Shown here: piece by piece, positions 1 through 5,223 of the stretch
How the letters are laid out: each line of letters begins with the position of its first letter
How positions within the stretch are numbered: the first letter of the stretch is position 1
Assembly (NCBI GenBank): GCA_016764835.1
Contig: JAESRD010000329.1
Span: 1-5,413, forward strand
DNA from: Paracoccaceae bacterium
GTDB lineage: Bacteria > Pseudomonadota > Alphaproteobacteria > Rhodobacterales > Rhodobacteraceae
Direction of reading: 5' to 3'
Length of the DNA: 5,413 nt
Position numbers and translations under genes: made by a program
The notes under the pieces: generated by a model
The model's database searches: none
What the model was told of the DNA's origin: nothing
Seen by the model: only the letters and a program-made list of their open reading frames with translations

Positions 1-180
1 GGCGGCAGCTGCACTTGAAGAACCGGTGGTCCCGGCACGGTTAGACAGGCCCAACCGGTGAACCTTGCCAATCACGGCATTGCGCGTCACGCCGCCAAGT
101 TCTTTGGCGATCTGGCTCGCGGATTGGCCTTCGCCCCACATCTTCTTTAGTGTCTCGACACGTTCGTCGGTCCAGGACAT
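1..180 (-). CDS. gcrA: GcrA cell-cycle regulator, N-terminal part (runs off left edge)
   Basis: The reverse strand from the ATG at 180-178 gives 60 codons open to the window edge, so the C-terminal part is missing. The protein begins MSWTDERVETLKKMWGEGQS and continues with SASQIAKELGGVTRNAVIGK (residues 20-39), then VHRLGLSNR. This is the GcrA helix-turn-helix DNA-binding domain, recognised by the MSWTDERV start and the GGVTRNAVIGKVHRLGL block. The stretch after residue 48 (Gly, Thr, Ser, Ala rich) looks like the start of the family's low-complexity linker. In Caulobacter, GcrA binds RNA polymerase sigma-70 and activates promoters carrying CcrM-methylated GANTC sites, driving cell-cycle genes. 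A strong ribosome site, AAGGGGAA, sits at 192-185, four bases before the ATG, and supports this start. The gene is transcribed away from the rhamnose operon and shares its upstream region. Identification is firm; function in this organism is inferred from the family. Confidence 0.93.
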   Translation of the reverse strand, partial: MSWTDERVETLKKMWGEGQSASQIAKELGGVTRNAVIGKVHRLGLSNRAGTTGSSSAAAA

Positions 181-411
181 GGCGTTCCCCTTGGCTTGGC
201 CGGTGCGCTTTGCGCTGCATTGGCCCAAATTTCGATCGTTTCGGCCGCAACCGACCGTAACACATATAGATTTCGGCCATTAGAGGCCGCAGCACATGTA
301 GATAAGACCTGACAGGGCGATAAGCAAGCGCCCAACTGCCTTGGTGATGACGTAAAACCATGATCAATGCGTGACAGCACGCCACTTGCTTGATAAGTCC
401 GGCGGCAAAAG
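181..411. promoter_or_regulatory. Divergent intergenic region between gcrA and the rhamnose operon
   Basis: These 231 bases must hold the promoters of gcrA (minus strand) and most likely of the rfbC operon (plus strand), since no other gene precedes either. I could not find a convincing sigma-70 -35/-10 pair on either strand. Weak elements such as GTGACA (371-376) followed by TGATAA (391-396) have a 14-base spacer, which is too short. No GANTC site is present between the two genes, so neither promoter has a CcrM site in this stretch. The hexamer GATAAG occurs three times (301-306, 319-324, 392-397). A repeat-hairpin-repeat block lies at 261-303 and is listed separately. The promoter role is inferred from gene arrangement. 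Confidence 0.5.
261..303. repeat. Pair of 11-bp direct repeats flanking a GC hairpin
   Basis: CACATATAGAT (261-271) and CACATGTAGAT (293-303) match at 10 of 11 positions and start 32 bases apart, close to three helical turns. Between them lies an inverted repeat, CGGCC (274-278) and GGCCG (285-289), around a six-base loop. Same-face direct repeats in a divergent intergenic region would suit binding of a dimeric regulator, but no known operator was recognised. The role is inference and the match could be chance. Confidence 0.35.
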
Positions 412-996
412 ATGCTAAATTGTGAGGCGCAATTGAAGATTGAACAAACTAAGCTGCCGGGTGTTTTGATCATTACCCCCCAGCGCCACGGCGATAGTCG
501 CGGGTTTTTTTCTGAAAGCTGGTCGCGCAAAATATTGGCTGATCAAGGTGTTGATCTTGATTTTGTCCAAGACAATCATTCGCTTTCCGCCCGTGCTGGT
601 ACGGTGCGCGGCCTGCATTTCCAATCGCATCCCCATGCGCAAGACAAGCTTGTACGCTGTGGGCGCGGCGCGCTTTATGATGTCGCGGTTGATGCGCGAC
701 GTGGCTCGCCGACTTACGGCAAATCGGTCGGCGTTGAGCTGACGGCGCAGAACGGCAAGCAGCTTCTGGTGCCGATTGGCTTTTTGCACGGTTTTGCCAC
801 GCTGGTTGATGACACCGAAATTGTCTACAAATGTACCGATTATTATGCGCCCGAATGCGACGGCGCCGTGCGTTGGGATGACCCGACCCTCGACATCGAC
901 TGGAACCTGGGCGCCAACACGGCGGTGCTCAGCGCCAAAGACGAAGTCGCGCAGTTGTTCAGCGATTTTGACACACCTTTTGTATTTGAAGGCTAA
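412..996 (+). CDS. rfbC: dTDP-4-dehydrorhamnose 3,5-epimerase
   Basis: This enzyme (RfbC/RmlC) epimerises C3 and C5 of dTDP-4-keto-6-deoxy-D-glucose, the third step of dTDP-L-rhamnose synthesis, in the cytoplasm. The 194-residue product has the family cupin layout: HGDSRGFFSESW (26-37), QDNHS (53-57), GTVRGLHFQ (63-71) with the presumed catalytic His69, substrate-contacting Arg66, Lys79 and RCGRGALYDVAVD (82-94), VPIGFLHGF (120-128), and EIVYKCTDYYAP (136-147) with the conserved Tyr139. The DDP at 156-158 probably contributes the Asp partner of the His. Length is normal for the family (about 180-200). The ATG at 412 lacks a clear ribosome site. A TTG at 433 has GAGG (424-427) five bases upstream and would give a 187-residue protein starting MKIEQTKLPGV, closer to typical RfbC starts. 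It is the first gene of the operon, 12 bases before rfbB. Confidence 0.96.
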   Translation: MLNCEAQLKIEQTKLPGVLIITPQRHGDSRGFFSESWSRKILADQGVDLDFVQDNHSLSARAGTVRGLHFQSHPHAQDKLVRCGRGALYDVAVDARRGSPTYGKSVGVELTAQNGKQLLVPIGFLHGFATLVDDTEIVYKCTDYYAPECDGAVRWDDPTLDIDWNLGANTAVLSAKDEVAQLFSDFDTPFVFEG

Positions 997-1008
997 GAGG
1001 CCCGTTTT

Positions 1009-2046
1009 ATGAAACTTTTGGTTACAGGTGGCGCGGGCTTTATTGGCTCGGCCGTGATCCGTCGTGCAATCGCTGACGGGCACGAGATCGTCAATGTCGA
1101 TGCGCTGACCTATGCGGCCTGCCTCGACAATGTGGCCTCGGTTTCCGACAGCCCTGCTTATGCTTTTGAGCAAGCCGATATCCGCGACCGCGCCGCGCTC
1201 GACCGGGTATTTGGCGTGCATAAACCCGATGCGGTCATGCACCTCGCCGCCGAGAGCCATGTTGACCGGTCGATCGACGCGCCGGGCGACTTTATTGAGA
1301 CCAATATCAACGGCACATATAATATGCTGGAAGCCGCGCGCGCCTATTGGACAGCACAAGGCAAGCCTGCGGGCTTCCGCTTTCACCATATCTCGACAGA
1401 TGAGGTTTTTGGCTCGCTGGGGCCAACGGGGCTGTTCACCGAAGACACGCCCTATGCGCCCAACAGCCCCTATTCAGCCTCTAAAGCCGCCAGTGACCAT
1501 TTGGTCCGCGCTTGGGCCGAGACTTACGGGCTGCCGGTGGTGATGACAAATTGCTCCAACAATTATGGCCCGTTCCACTTTCCTGAAAAACTGGTGCCTG
1601 TGGTTATCCTCAATGCGCTATCGGGCAAAGACATCCCGATTTACGGCAAGGGCGATAACATTCGCGACTGGCTTTATGTCGAAGACCATGCTGAGGCGCT
1701 GTTGACTGTGGTGCAAAAAGGCAAGCTGGGCCGCAGCTATAATATTGGCGGCGAGAATGAGGCGAGCAATATAGACCTTGTGCGCACGATCTGCGCGATC
1801 CTTGATGAGAAGCGCCCCGCCAACCATCCATATGCAGACCAGATTACCTATGTGACCGACCGGCCCGGCCATGATCAGCGCTATGCGATTGACCCGGCGC
1901 GTATACGTAAAGAATTGGGCTGGCGGCCCTCAGTGACCTTAGAGCAGGGGCTGGAGAAAACCGTGCAATGGTATCTCGATAATGAAGAATGGTGGCAGGC
2001 GTTGCAAAGCCGTGCCGGTGTCGGCGAGCGGTTGGGTAAAGGCTAA
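1009..2046 (+). CDS. rfbB: dTDP-glucose 4,6-dehydratase
   Basis: RfbB/RmlB converts dTDP-glucose to dTDP-4-keto-6-deoxyglucose using tightly bound NAD+, the second step of rhamnose synthesis. The 345-residue protein is an extended short-chain dehydrogenase. It shows the Rossmann GGAGFIGS (7-14), [12 protein letters not shown] (78-89), the catalytic STDEVFG (129-135) with Thr130, Asp131 and Glu132, and YSASK (155-159) with Tyr155 and Lys159. NCSNNYGP (181-188), the nucleotide-sugar binding RDWLYVEDH (219-227), YNIGG (244-248) and [12 protein letters not shown] (284-295) complete the RmlB signature. The length is normal and no break is seen. GAGG at 997-1000 lies eight bases before the ATG. The stop TAA shares its last A with the ATG of the downstream methyltransferase (TAATG), which points to translational coupling. 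Confidence 0.97.
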   Translation: MKLLVTGGAGFIGSAVIRRAIADGHEIVNVDALTYAACLDNVASVSDSPAYAFEQADIRDRAALDRVFGVHKPDAVMHLAAESHVDRSIDAPGDFIETNINGTYNMLEAARAYWTAQGKPAGFRFHHISTDEVFGSLGPTGLFTEDTPYAPNSPYSASKAASDHLVRAWAETYGLPVVMTNCSNNYGPFHFPEKLVPVVILNALSGKDIPIYGKGDNIRDWLYVEDHAEALLTVVQKGKLGRSYNIGGENEASNIDLVRTICAILDEKRPANHPYADQITYVTDRPGHDQRYAIDPARIRKELGWRPSVTLEQGLEKTVQWYLDNEEWWQALQSRAGVGERLGKG

Positions 2047-2798
2047 TGGACAAGGGGCCGAAAATTAAGGTTAACGGGCAGGCGGGGCCGTTCGAGGACG
2101 TGTTTTTGCTGAACGCCCGCGGGATCAAAAAACTGCAACGCAAATATGCAAAATTTGCGCATCCAAAACGGTTTAATTGGGACTGGTCGGCGATCAGGTA
2201 TAACCGGGTTGCCTTGATGACCCATTTGGCCAGCAAGATCGGGCCAGAATGCAGGTATCTTGAGATTGGCTGCGCCCATAATGAGCTGTTTGATGCGATG
2301 CCGATCACGCATAAGATTGGCGTTGATCCGGCCATTGGCGGCACGCATAAAATGACCTCGGAGGCGTTCTTTGCTGATTTTCCTGATGAGAGATTTGATC
2401 TGATTTTCATTGACGGGCTGCATACTTACGAGCAGGTACGCGCTGATCTGGTCAATGCGCTGCGGGTGCTGCGGCCGGGCGGCTATATCGGGCTGCATGA
2501 CATGTTGCCCAAGGAATGGGGCGAGGCATTTGTGCCGCGTATTCAGGGCGAGTGGACTGGCGATGTCTGGAAAGTTGCGCATGAGATCGCCGTGACCGAG
2601 GGGCTTGATTTTCGGGTTTTTCACATGGATGCGGGTGTTGGTTTGGTGCGTGTACCGGGTGACCCGAATGTGCAGCTGGCCGATATGCAAGCCGAGCTGA
2701 TCCCAGCGCAATATGACTATTTTTGTGCCCATCTGGACCGGGTGAAACAGGTCACTTGGGATGAGGGCATGGAATGGCTATCTGGCCAGGAGGGCTAG
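2046..2798 (+). CDS. Class I SAM-dependent methyltransferase (Methyltransf_24-like), likely sugar/glycan O-methyltransferase
   Basis: The 250-residue protein has a seven-strand SAM methyltransferase core. YLEIGCAHNELFD (71-83) is the SAM-binding motif I, IGVDP (91-95) the acidic end of strand 2, FDLIFIDGLHTYEQV (117-131) the strand-4 region, and LRPGGYIGLHDMLP (142-155) the post-core motif. The DGLH and LHDMLP pairs, with Asp123, His126, His151 and Asp152, resemble the metal-site acidic and His residues of Methyltransf_24 O-methyltransferases found in polysaccharide and macrolide sugar clusters. No signal peptide or membrane segment is seen, so it is probably cytoplasmic. It lies between rfbB and rfbD and overlaps the rfbB stop by one base, with AAAGG just upstream (2037-2041). 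This makes a role in O-methylating rhamnose or a rhamnose-containing glycan plausible, but the acceptor is not shown. In the same frame after the amber stop, codons stay open to 2876, so the C-terminus may once have been longer. Family call is firm; substrate is inference. Confidence 0.87.
   Translation: MDKGPKIKVNGQAGPFEDVFLLNARGIKKLQRKYAKFAHPKRFNWDWSAIRYNRVALMTHLASKIGPECRYLEIGCAHNELFDAMPITHKIGVDPAIGGTHKMTSEAFFADFPDERFDLIFIDGLHTYEQVRADLVNALRVLRPGGYIGLHDMLPKEWGEAFVPRIQGEWTGDVWKVAHEIAVTEGLDFRVFHMDAGVGLVRVPGDPNVQLADMQAELIPAQYDYFCAHLDRVKQVTWDEGMEWLSGQEG
2788..2794 (+). promoter_or_regulatory. Strong Shine-Dalgarno sequence at the end of the methyltransferase gene
   Basis: AGGAGGG is among the best anti-SD matches in the window. 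It lies inside the last codons of the methyltransferase and ends seven bases before an ATG at 2802. The rfbD ATG is 81 bases further on and has its own AGGGG, so this site would serve the mini-ORF at 2802. It may also be accidental, because it encodes the Gln-Glu-Gly end of the methyltransferase. Confidence 0.45.
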
Positions 2799-2801
2799 CG
2801 G

Positions 2802-2879
2802 ATGCGGACCATAAAACAAACTGAGCATGCGCCCGGCATGGCGGCGCGGCTGTACCTGTTTACAGGGGCCCTGCAATGA
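2802..2879 (+). CDS. Possible 25-residue mini-ORF coupled to rfbD
   Basis: ATG at 2802 opens 25 codons, starting MRTIKQTEHAPGMAARLYLF and ending TGALQ, with a TGA at 2877-2879 that overlaps the rfbD ATG in an ATGA junction. An AGGAGGG stands seven bases before the ATG. The peptide is basic and slightly hydrophobic at its end, with no domain I recognise. Two readings are possible. It may be a translated leader peptide that couples rfbD translation to the upstream genes. Alternatively, it is the old C-terminus of the methyltransferase: it is in the same frame, with only the TAG stop and one CGG codon between them. A five-base-pair hairpin, CTGTA (2850-2854) and TACAG (2861-2865), overlaps the start of the rfbD ribosome site AGGGG and would be opened by ribosomes finishing this frame. 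Translation is not shown. Confidence 0.35.
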   Translation: MRTIKQTEHAPGMAARLYLFTGALQ

Positions 2880-3748
2880 AGATTTTGGTCTTTGGCAGGA
2901 CGGGTCAAGTTGCAACTGAGTTGCAGCGCCTTGCGGGCGGTGATCAGCTCATCGCGCTCGGCCGCGAGCAGGCCGATCTGTCCGATCCTGAAGCGTGCGC
3001 TGCGCAAATCAGTGACGTTGATGCCGTGATCAACGCGGCGGCCTATACCGCCGTTGATGCGGCCGAGGACGGTGAAGCACTGGCCAACATTGTCAACGGC
3101 GAAGCCCCGGCAGCCATGGCCCGCGCCTGCGCCGCACTTGGCATCCCCTTCGTGCACATCTCTACCGATTATGTCTTTGACGGCACCGGCACCACACCGT
3201 GGCAGCCGGCAGATGCGACTGGCCCCTTGGGCGCTTATGGCCGCTCCAAACTATTGGGCGAGGCCGGCATTGCGGCGGCTGGCGGCAGCTGCGCTATATT
3301 GCGCACCTCTTGGGTGTTCTCGGCCCATGGCGGCAACTTTGTAAAAACCATGCTGCGGCTCAGCGAGACCCGCGACACGCTGGGCATTGTCGCCGACCAG
3401 ATCGGAGGGCCGACCCCCGCCGCCGCGATTGCAGGCGCCGTTTTGACCATGGCCCGGCAGCTCAATACAGCGCCACAAAAGGCGGGTATCTACCATTTTG
3501 CTGGCGCGCCAGATGTCAGCTGGGCTGATTTCGCCGCCGAAATATTTGCTCAAGCGGGGCGCAAAGTCGCGATCAACAAAGTCACCACGTCAGACTATCC
3601 GACCCCGGCCAAACGCCCCGGCAATAGCCGCATGGAGTGCAGCGCGCTCGCCGATGCTTTTGGTATCGCCCGCCCAGATTGGCGCAAAGGGCTGGCTGAT
3701 GTGCTAAATGAATTGAAAAAACTCGAATTGAAGAAAACTCGGAATTGA
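2876..3748 (+). CDS. rfbD: dTDP-4-dehydrorhamnose reductase
   Basis: RfbD/RmlD reduces the C4 keto group of dTDP-4-keto-L-rhamnose with NAD(P)H, giving dTDP-L-rhamnose, the last step of the pathway. The 290-residue protein is an extended short-chain dehydrogenase of normal length. It shows the nucleotide-binding FGRTGQVA (6-13), [14 protein letters not shown] (51-64), STDYVFDG (96-103) with catalytic Thr97, and YGRSKLLGE (121-129) with Tyr121 and Lys125. RTSWVFS (143-149), NFVKTMLRL (154-162), DQIGGPT (174-180) and the C-terminal [13 protein letters not shown] (241-253) complete the RmlD pattern. AGGGG (2864-2868) seven bases upstream supports the ATG at 2876. The last 11 residues are unusually Lys/Leu rich because of a 15-bp tandem duplication ([10 protein letters not shown]). 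rfbA follows after 13 bases. Confidence 0.96.
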   Translation: MKILVFGRTGQVATELQRLAGGDQLIALGREQADLSDPEACAAQISDVDAVINAAAYTAVDAAEDGEALANIVNGEAPAAMARACAALGIPFVHISTDYVFDGTGTTPWQPADATGPLGAYGRSKLLGEAGIAAAGGSCAILRTSWVFSAHGGNFVKTMLRLSETRDTLGIVADQIGGPTPAAAIAGAVLTMARQLNTAPQKAGIYHFAGAPDVSWADFAAEIFAQAGRKVAINKVTTSDYPTPAKRPGNSRMECSALADAFGIARPDWRKGLADVLNELKKLELKKTRN

Positions 3749-3749
3749 A
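3710..3749 (+). repeat. Imperfect 15-17 bp tandem repeat at the 3' end of rfbD
   Basis: GAATTGAAAAAACTC (3710-3724) is followed directly by GAATTGAAGAAAACTCG (3725-3741) and a third partial copy, GAATTGAA (3742-3749). The first two copies are in frame and encode ELKKL and ELKKT; the third runs into the stop. It is AT-rich against its GC-rich surroundings. The pattern looks like slipped-strand duplication at a tolerant C-terminus. It is seen directly in the sequence; any function is unknown. Confidence 0.6.
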
Positions 3750-3761
3750 CGGCAGGACAAT

Positions 3762-4643
3762 ATGAAAAATCGTAAAGGCATTATATTGGCGGGCGGCTCC
3801 GGCACCCGGCTTTACCCGATCACCGTTGGCCTCTCAAAGCAGCTCTTGCCGCTTTATGACAAGCCGATGATCTATTATCCGCTATCTGTACTCATGCTTG
3901 CGGGCCTGCGCGAGATTGCGATCATCACCACGCCTGAGGACCAAGCCCAGTTCATTCGGGCGCTGGGCGATGGCAGCCAATGGGGCTTGGAGCTGACTTA
4001 TATCACCCAACCGTCGCCCGACGGGCTGGCCCAAGCCTATATTCTTGCGGAAGATTTCCTCGACGGTGCGCCGTCGGCCATGGTCCTTGGCGACAATATC
4101 TTCTTTGGTCACGGCCTGCCTGATGTGCTGCACCGCGCTGGCGCAAAAACCTCTGGCGGCACTGTATTTGGCTATTATGTGGCCGACCCAGAGCGTTACG
4201 GCGTGGTTGATTTTGACGCAGATGGCAAAGCCCGCCAGATCATTGAAAAACCGGCCAAACCGCCGTCAAACTACGCCGTAACCGGGCTTTATTTCCTCGA
4301 CGGTACAGCGCCTGAGCGGGCCAAAGCGGTAAAGCCATCGCCGCGTGGCGAGCTGGAAATCACCTCGCTGTTAGAGATGTATCTCGAAGACGGTGTGCTT
4401 GACGTGCAAAAAATGGGCCGCGGCTTTGCTTGGCTTGATACTGGTACCCATGAAAGCCTGCTCGACGCAGGCAACTTTGTGCGGACCCTTGCCAAGCGCC
4501 AAGGCCTGCAAACCGGCTCGCCCGATGAGATCGCCTATGAGCTGGGCTGGATCGATGATGCCGGGCTGGCGGCGCGGGCCAAGGTTTTTGCCAAGAATGA
4601 ATATGGCCGGTATTTGAGCGACTTGCTCAAGCCTGACCGCTAA
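3762..4643 (+). CDS. rfbA: Glucose-1-phosphate thymidylyltransferase
   Basis: RfbA/RmlA joins glucose-1-phosphate and dTTP to give dTDP-glucose and pyrophosphate, the first and usually feedback-controlled step of rhamnose synthesis. The 293-residue protein has the normal length and all nucleotidyltransferase motifs. GGSGTRLYP (11-19) with Arg16 binds the triphosphate, and [18 protein letters not shown] (25-42) carries the conserved Lys26. [11 protein letters not shown] (83-93) and [12 protein letters not shown] (108-119), with Asp111, supply base and metal contacts. EKP (162-164) binds the sugar phosphate, and [13 protein letters not shown] (224-236), with Asp226, is the second metal site. 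AGGA at 3754-3757 precedes the ATG by four bases. It is the last gene of the operon; no strong GC hairpin with a T-run follows, so transcription may read on into the next gene. Confidence 0.97.
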   Translation: MKNRKGIILAGGSGTRLYPITVGLSKQLLPLYDKPMIYYPLSVLMLAGLREIAIITTPEDQAQFIRALGDGSQWGLELTYITQPSPDGLAQAYILAEDFLDGAPSAMVLGDNIFFGHGLPDVLHRAGAKTSGGTVFGYYVADPERYGVVDFDADGKARQIIEKPAKPPSNYAVTGLYFLDGTAPERAKAVKPSPRGELEITSLLEMYLEDGVLDVQKMGRGFAWLDTGTHESLLDAGNFVRTLAKRQGLQTGSPDEIAYELGWIDDAGLAARAKVFAKNEYGRYLSDLLKPDR

Positions 4644-4693
4644 GGCGCTTTGCGTCTGATCAAGGCCACATGCTGGAGGCCGTGCTACCCTCC

Positions 4694-4712
4694 ACCTAGA
4701 AAATTCTTAGGT
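4694..4712. promoter_or_regulatory. Imperfect palindrome upstream of the ClbS/DfsB gene, possible operator
   Basis: ACCTAgaaaattctTAGGT has perfect five-base arms and a partly symmetric centre (AAATT), and ends 13 bases before the ATG at 4726. Such a site could bind a dimeric regulator and block transcription or translation of the next gene. The arms are AT-containing and no T-run follows, so it does not look like a terminator. No matching regulator gene is in the window. Operator function is inference. Confidence 0.3.
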
Positions 4713-4725
4713 AGAGAGAAGCGCG

Positions 4726-5220
4726 ATGCCCGCAGCGAAGAATAAGTCAGACCTTCTGGCCGTCAGCCAGCTAGAATATGCCAAGTTGGAAAAGGCGATG
4801 GCCTTGGTCGCGCCGGATTTTGCCGTGTTTAAGGGCGATGATGATACCTCGATCAAAGATGTGATCGGCCATAGGGCGCATTGGATCACGCTGTTCATGG
4901 GTTGGTTTGCTGATGGGCAAGCAGGTAAGCCGGTGTTCTTTCCGGCCGAGGGCTATAAGTGGAATGAGCTAAAGCGTTACAATGCTGAGCTGCGCGCCAA
5001 GCAAGCTCAGCTGGGCTGGGAGGCTGCCCGCGCCGAACTGGCCCGCCAAAACACCGCATTATTGGAGCTGCTGCAAAGCTTGGACAACGAGACCCTTTAT
5101 GGCGGCCCAATGCTGGGCGCGCATAACAACTGGACCACCGGCCGTTGGGCCGAGGCGGCGGGGCCCAGCCATTACCGGTCTGCCGCAAAGTTCATTCGGG
5201 CTGCGCTGCGGGCGCGATAA
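4726..5220 (+). CDS. ClbS/DfsB family four-helix bundle protein (DUF1706)
   Basis: The 164-residue protein matches the DUF1706 family in length and in order of motifs: TSIKDVIGHRAHWITLFMGW (41-60), GKPVFFPAEGYKWNELKRYN (67-86), a long helical stretch with Ala, Leu, Lys and Glu (87-118), SLDNETLYG (118-126) and the C-terminal GPSHYRSAAKFIR (146-158). The best-studied member, ClbS of colibactin-producing E. coli, hydrolyses the cyclopropane warhead and protects the producer's DNA. Most other members have no assigned substrate, so a protective role here is inference. The protein lacks a signal peptide and is probably cytoplasmic. The ATG is preceded by a weak GAGAGAAG. The gene lies 82 bases after rfbA, with no link to rhamnose metabolism that I can see. 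Its TAA stop lies three bases before the likely end of an IS256-family element, but the ending SHYRSAAKFIR is typical, so the protein looks complete. Confidence 0.85.
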   Translation: MPAAKNKSDLLAVSQLEYAKLEKAMALVAPDFAVFKGDDDTSIKDVIGHRAHWITLFMGWFADGQAGKPVFFPAEGYKWNELKRYNAELRAKQAQLGWEAARAELARQNTALLELLQSLDNETLYGGPMLGAHNNWTTGRWAEAAGPSHYRSAAKFIRAALRAR

Positions 5221-5223
5221 ACT

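Noticed and set aside
181..411. GcrA/CcrM-type regulation of rfbC or gcrA through GANTC
   Set aside because: I found no GANTC site in the intergenic region on reading it base by base.
147..530. Minus-strand open frames overlapping the gcrA start and the intergenic region
   Set aside because: They are out of frame with the GcrA domain encoded from 180, show no family similarity, and cross the rfbC start.
415..1389. Long open frame on the minus strand, 324 codons, opposite rfbC and the start of rfbB
   Set aside because: The plus strand carries two unmistakable conserved enzymes. The antisense product has no recognisable motif and reflects codon bias of GC-rich DNA.
2043..2732. Minus-strand open frame of 229 codons opposite the methyltransferase
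   Set aside because: It is an antisense shadow: no domain, no ribosome site, and it lies entirely over a gene with clear SAM-binding motifs.
2850..2865. Hairpin CTGTA/TACAG before rfbD as a transcription terminator
   Set aside because: The stem is only five base pairs, there is no T-run, and the downstream genes complete the same pathway. It may still affect the rfbD ribosome site.
4644..4693. Rho-independent terminator after rfbA
   Set aside because: The only hairpin I found is a four-base GGCC/GGCC stem (4664-4680 region) with a ten-base loop and no T-run.
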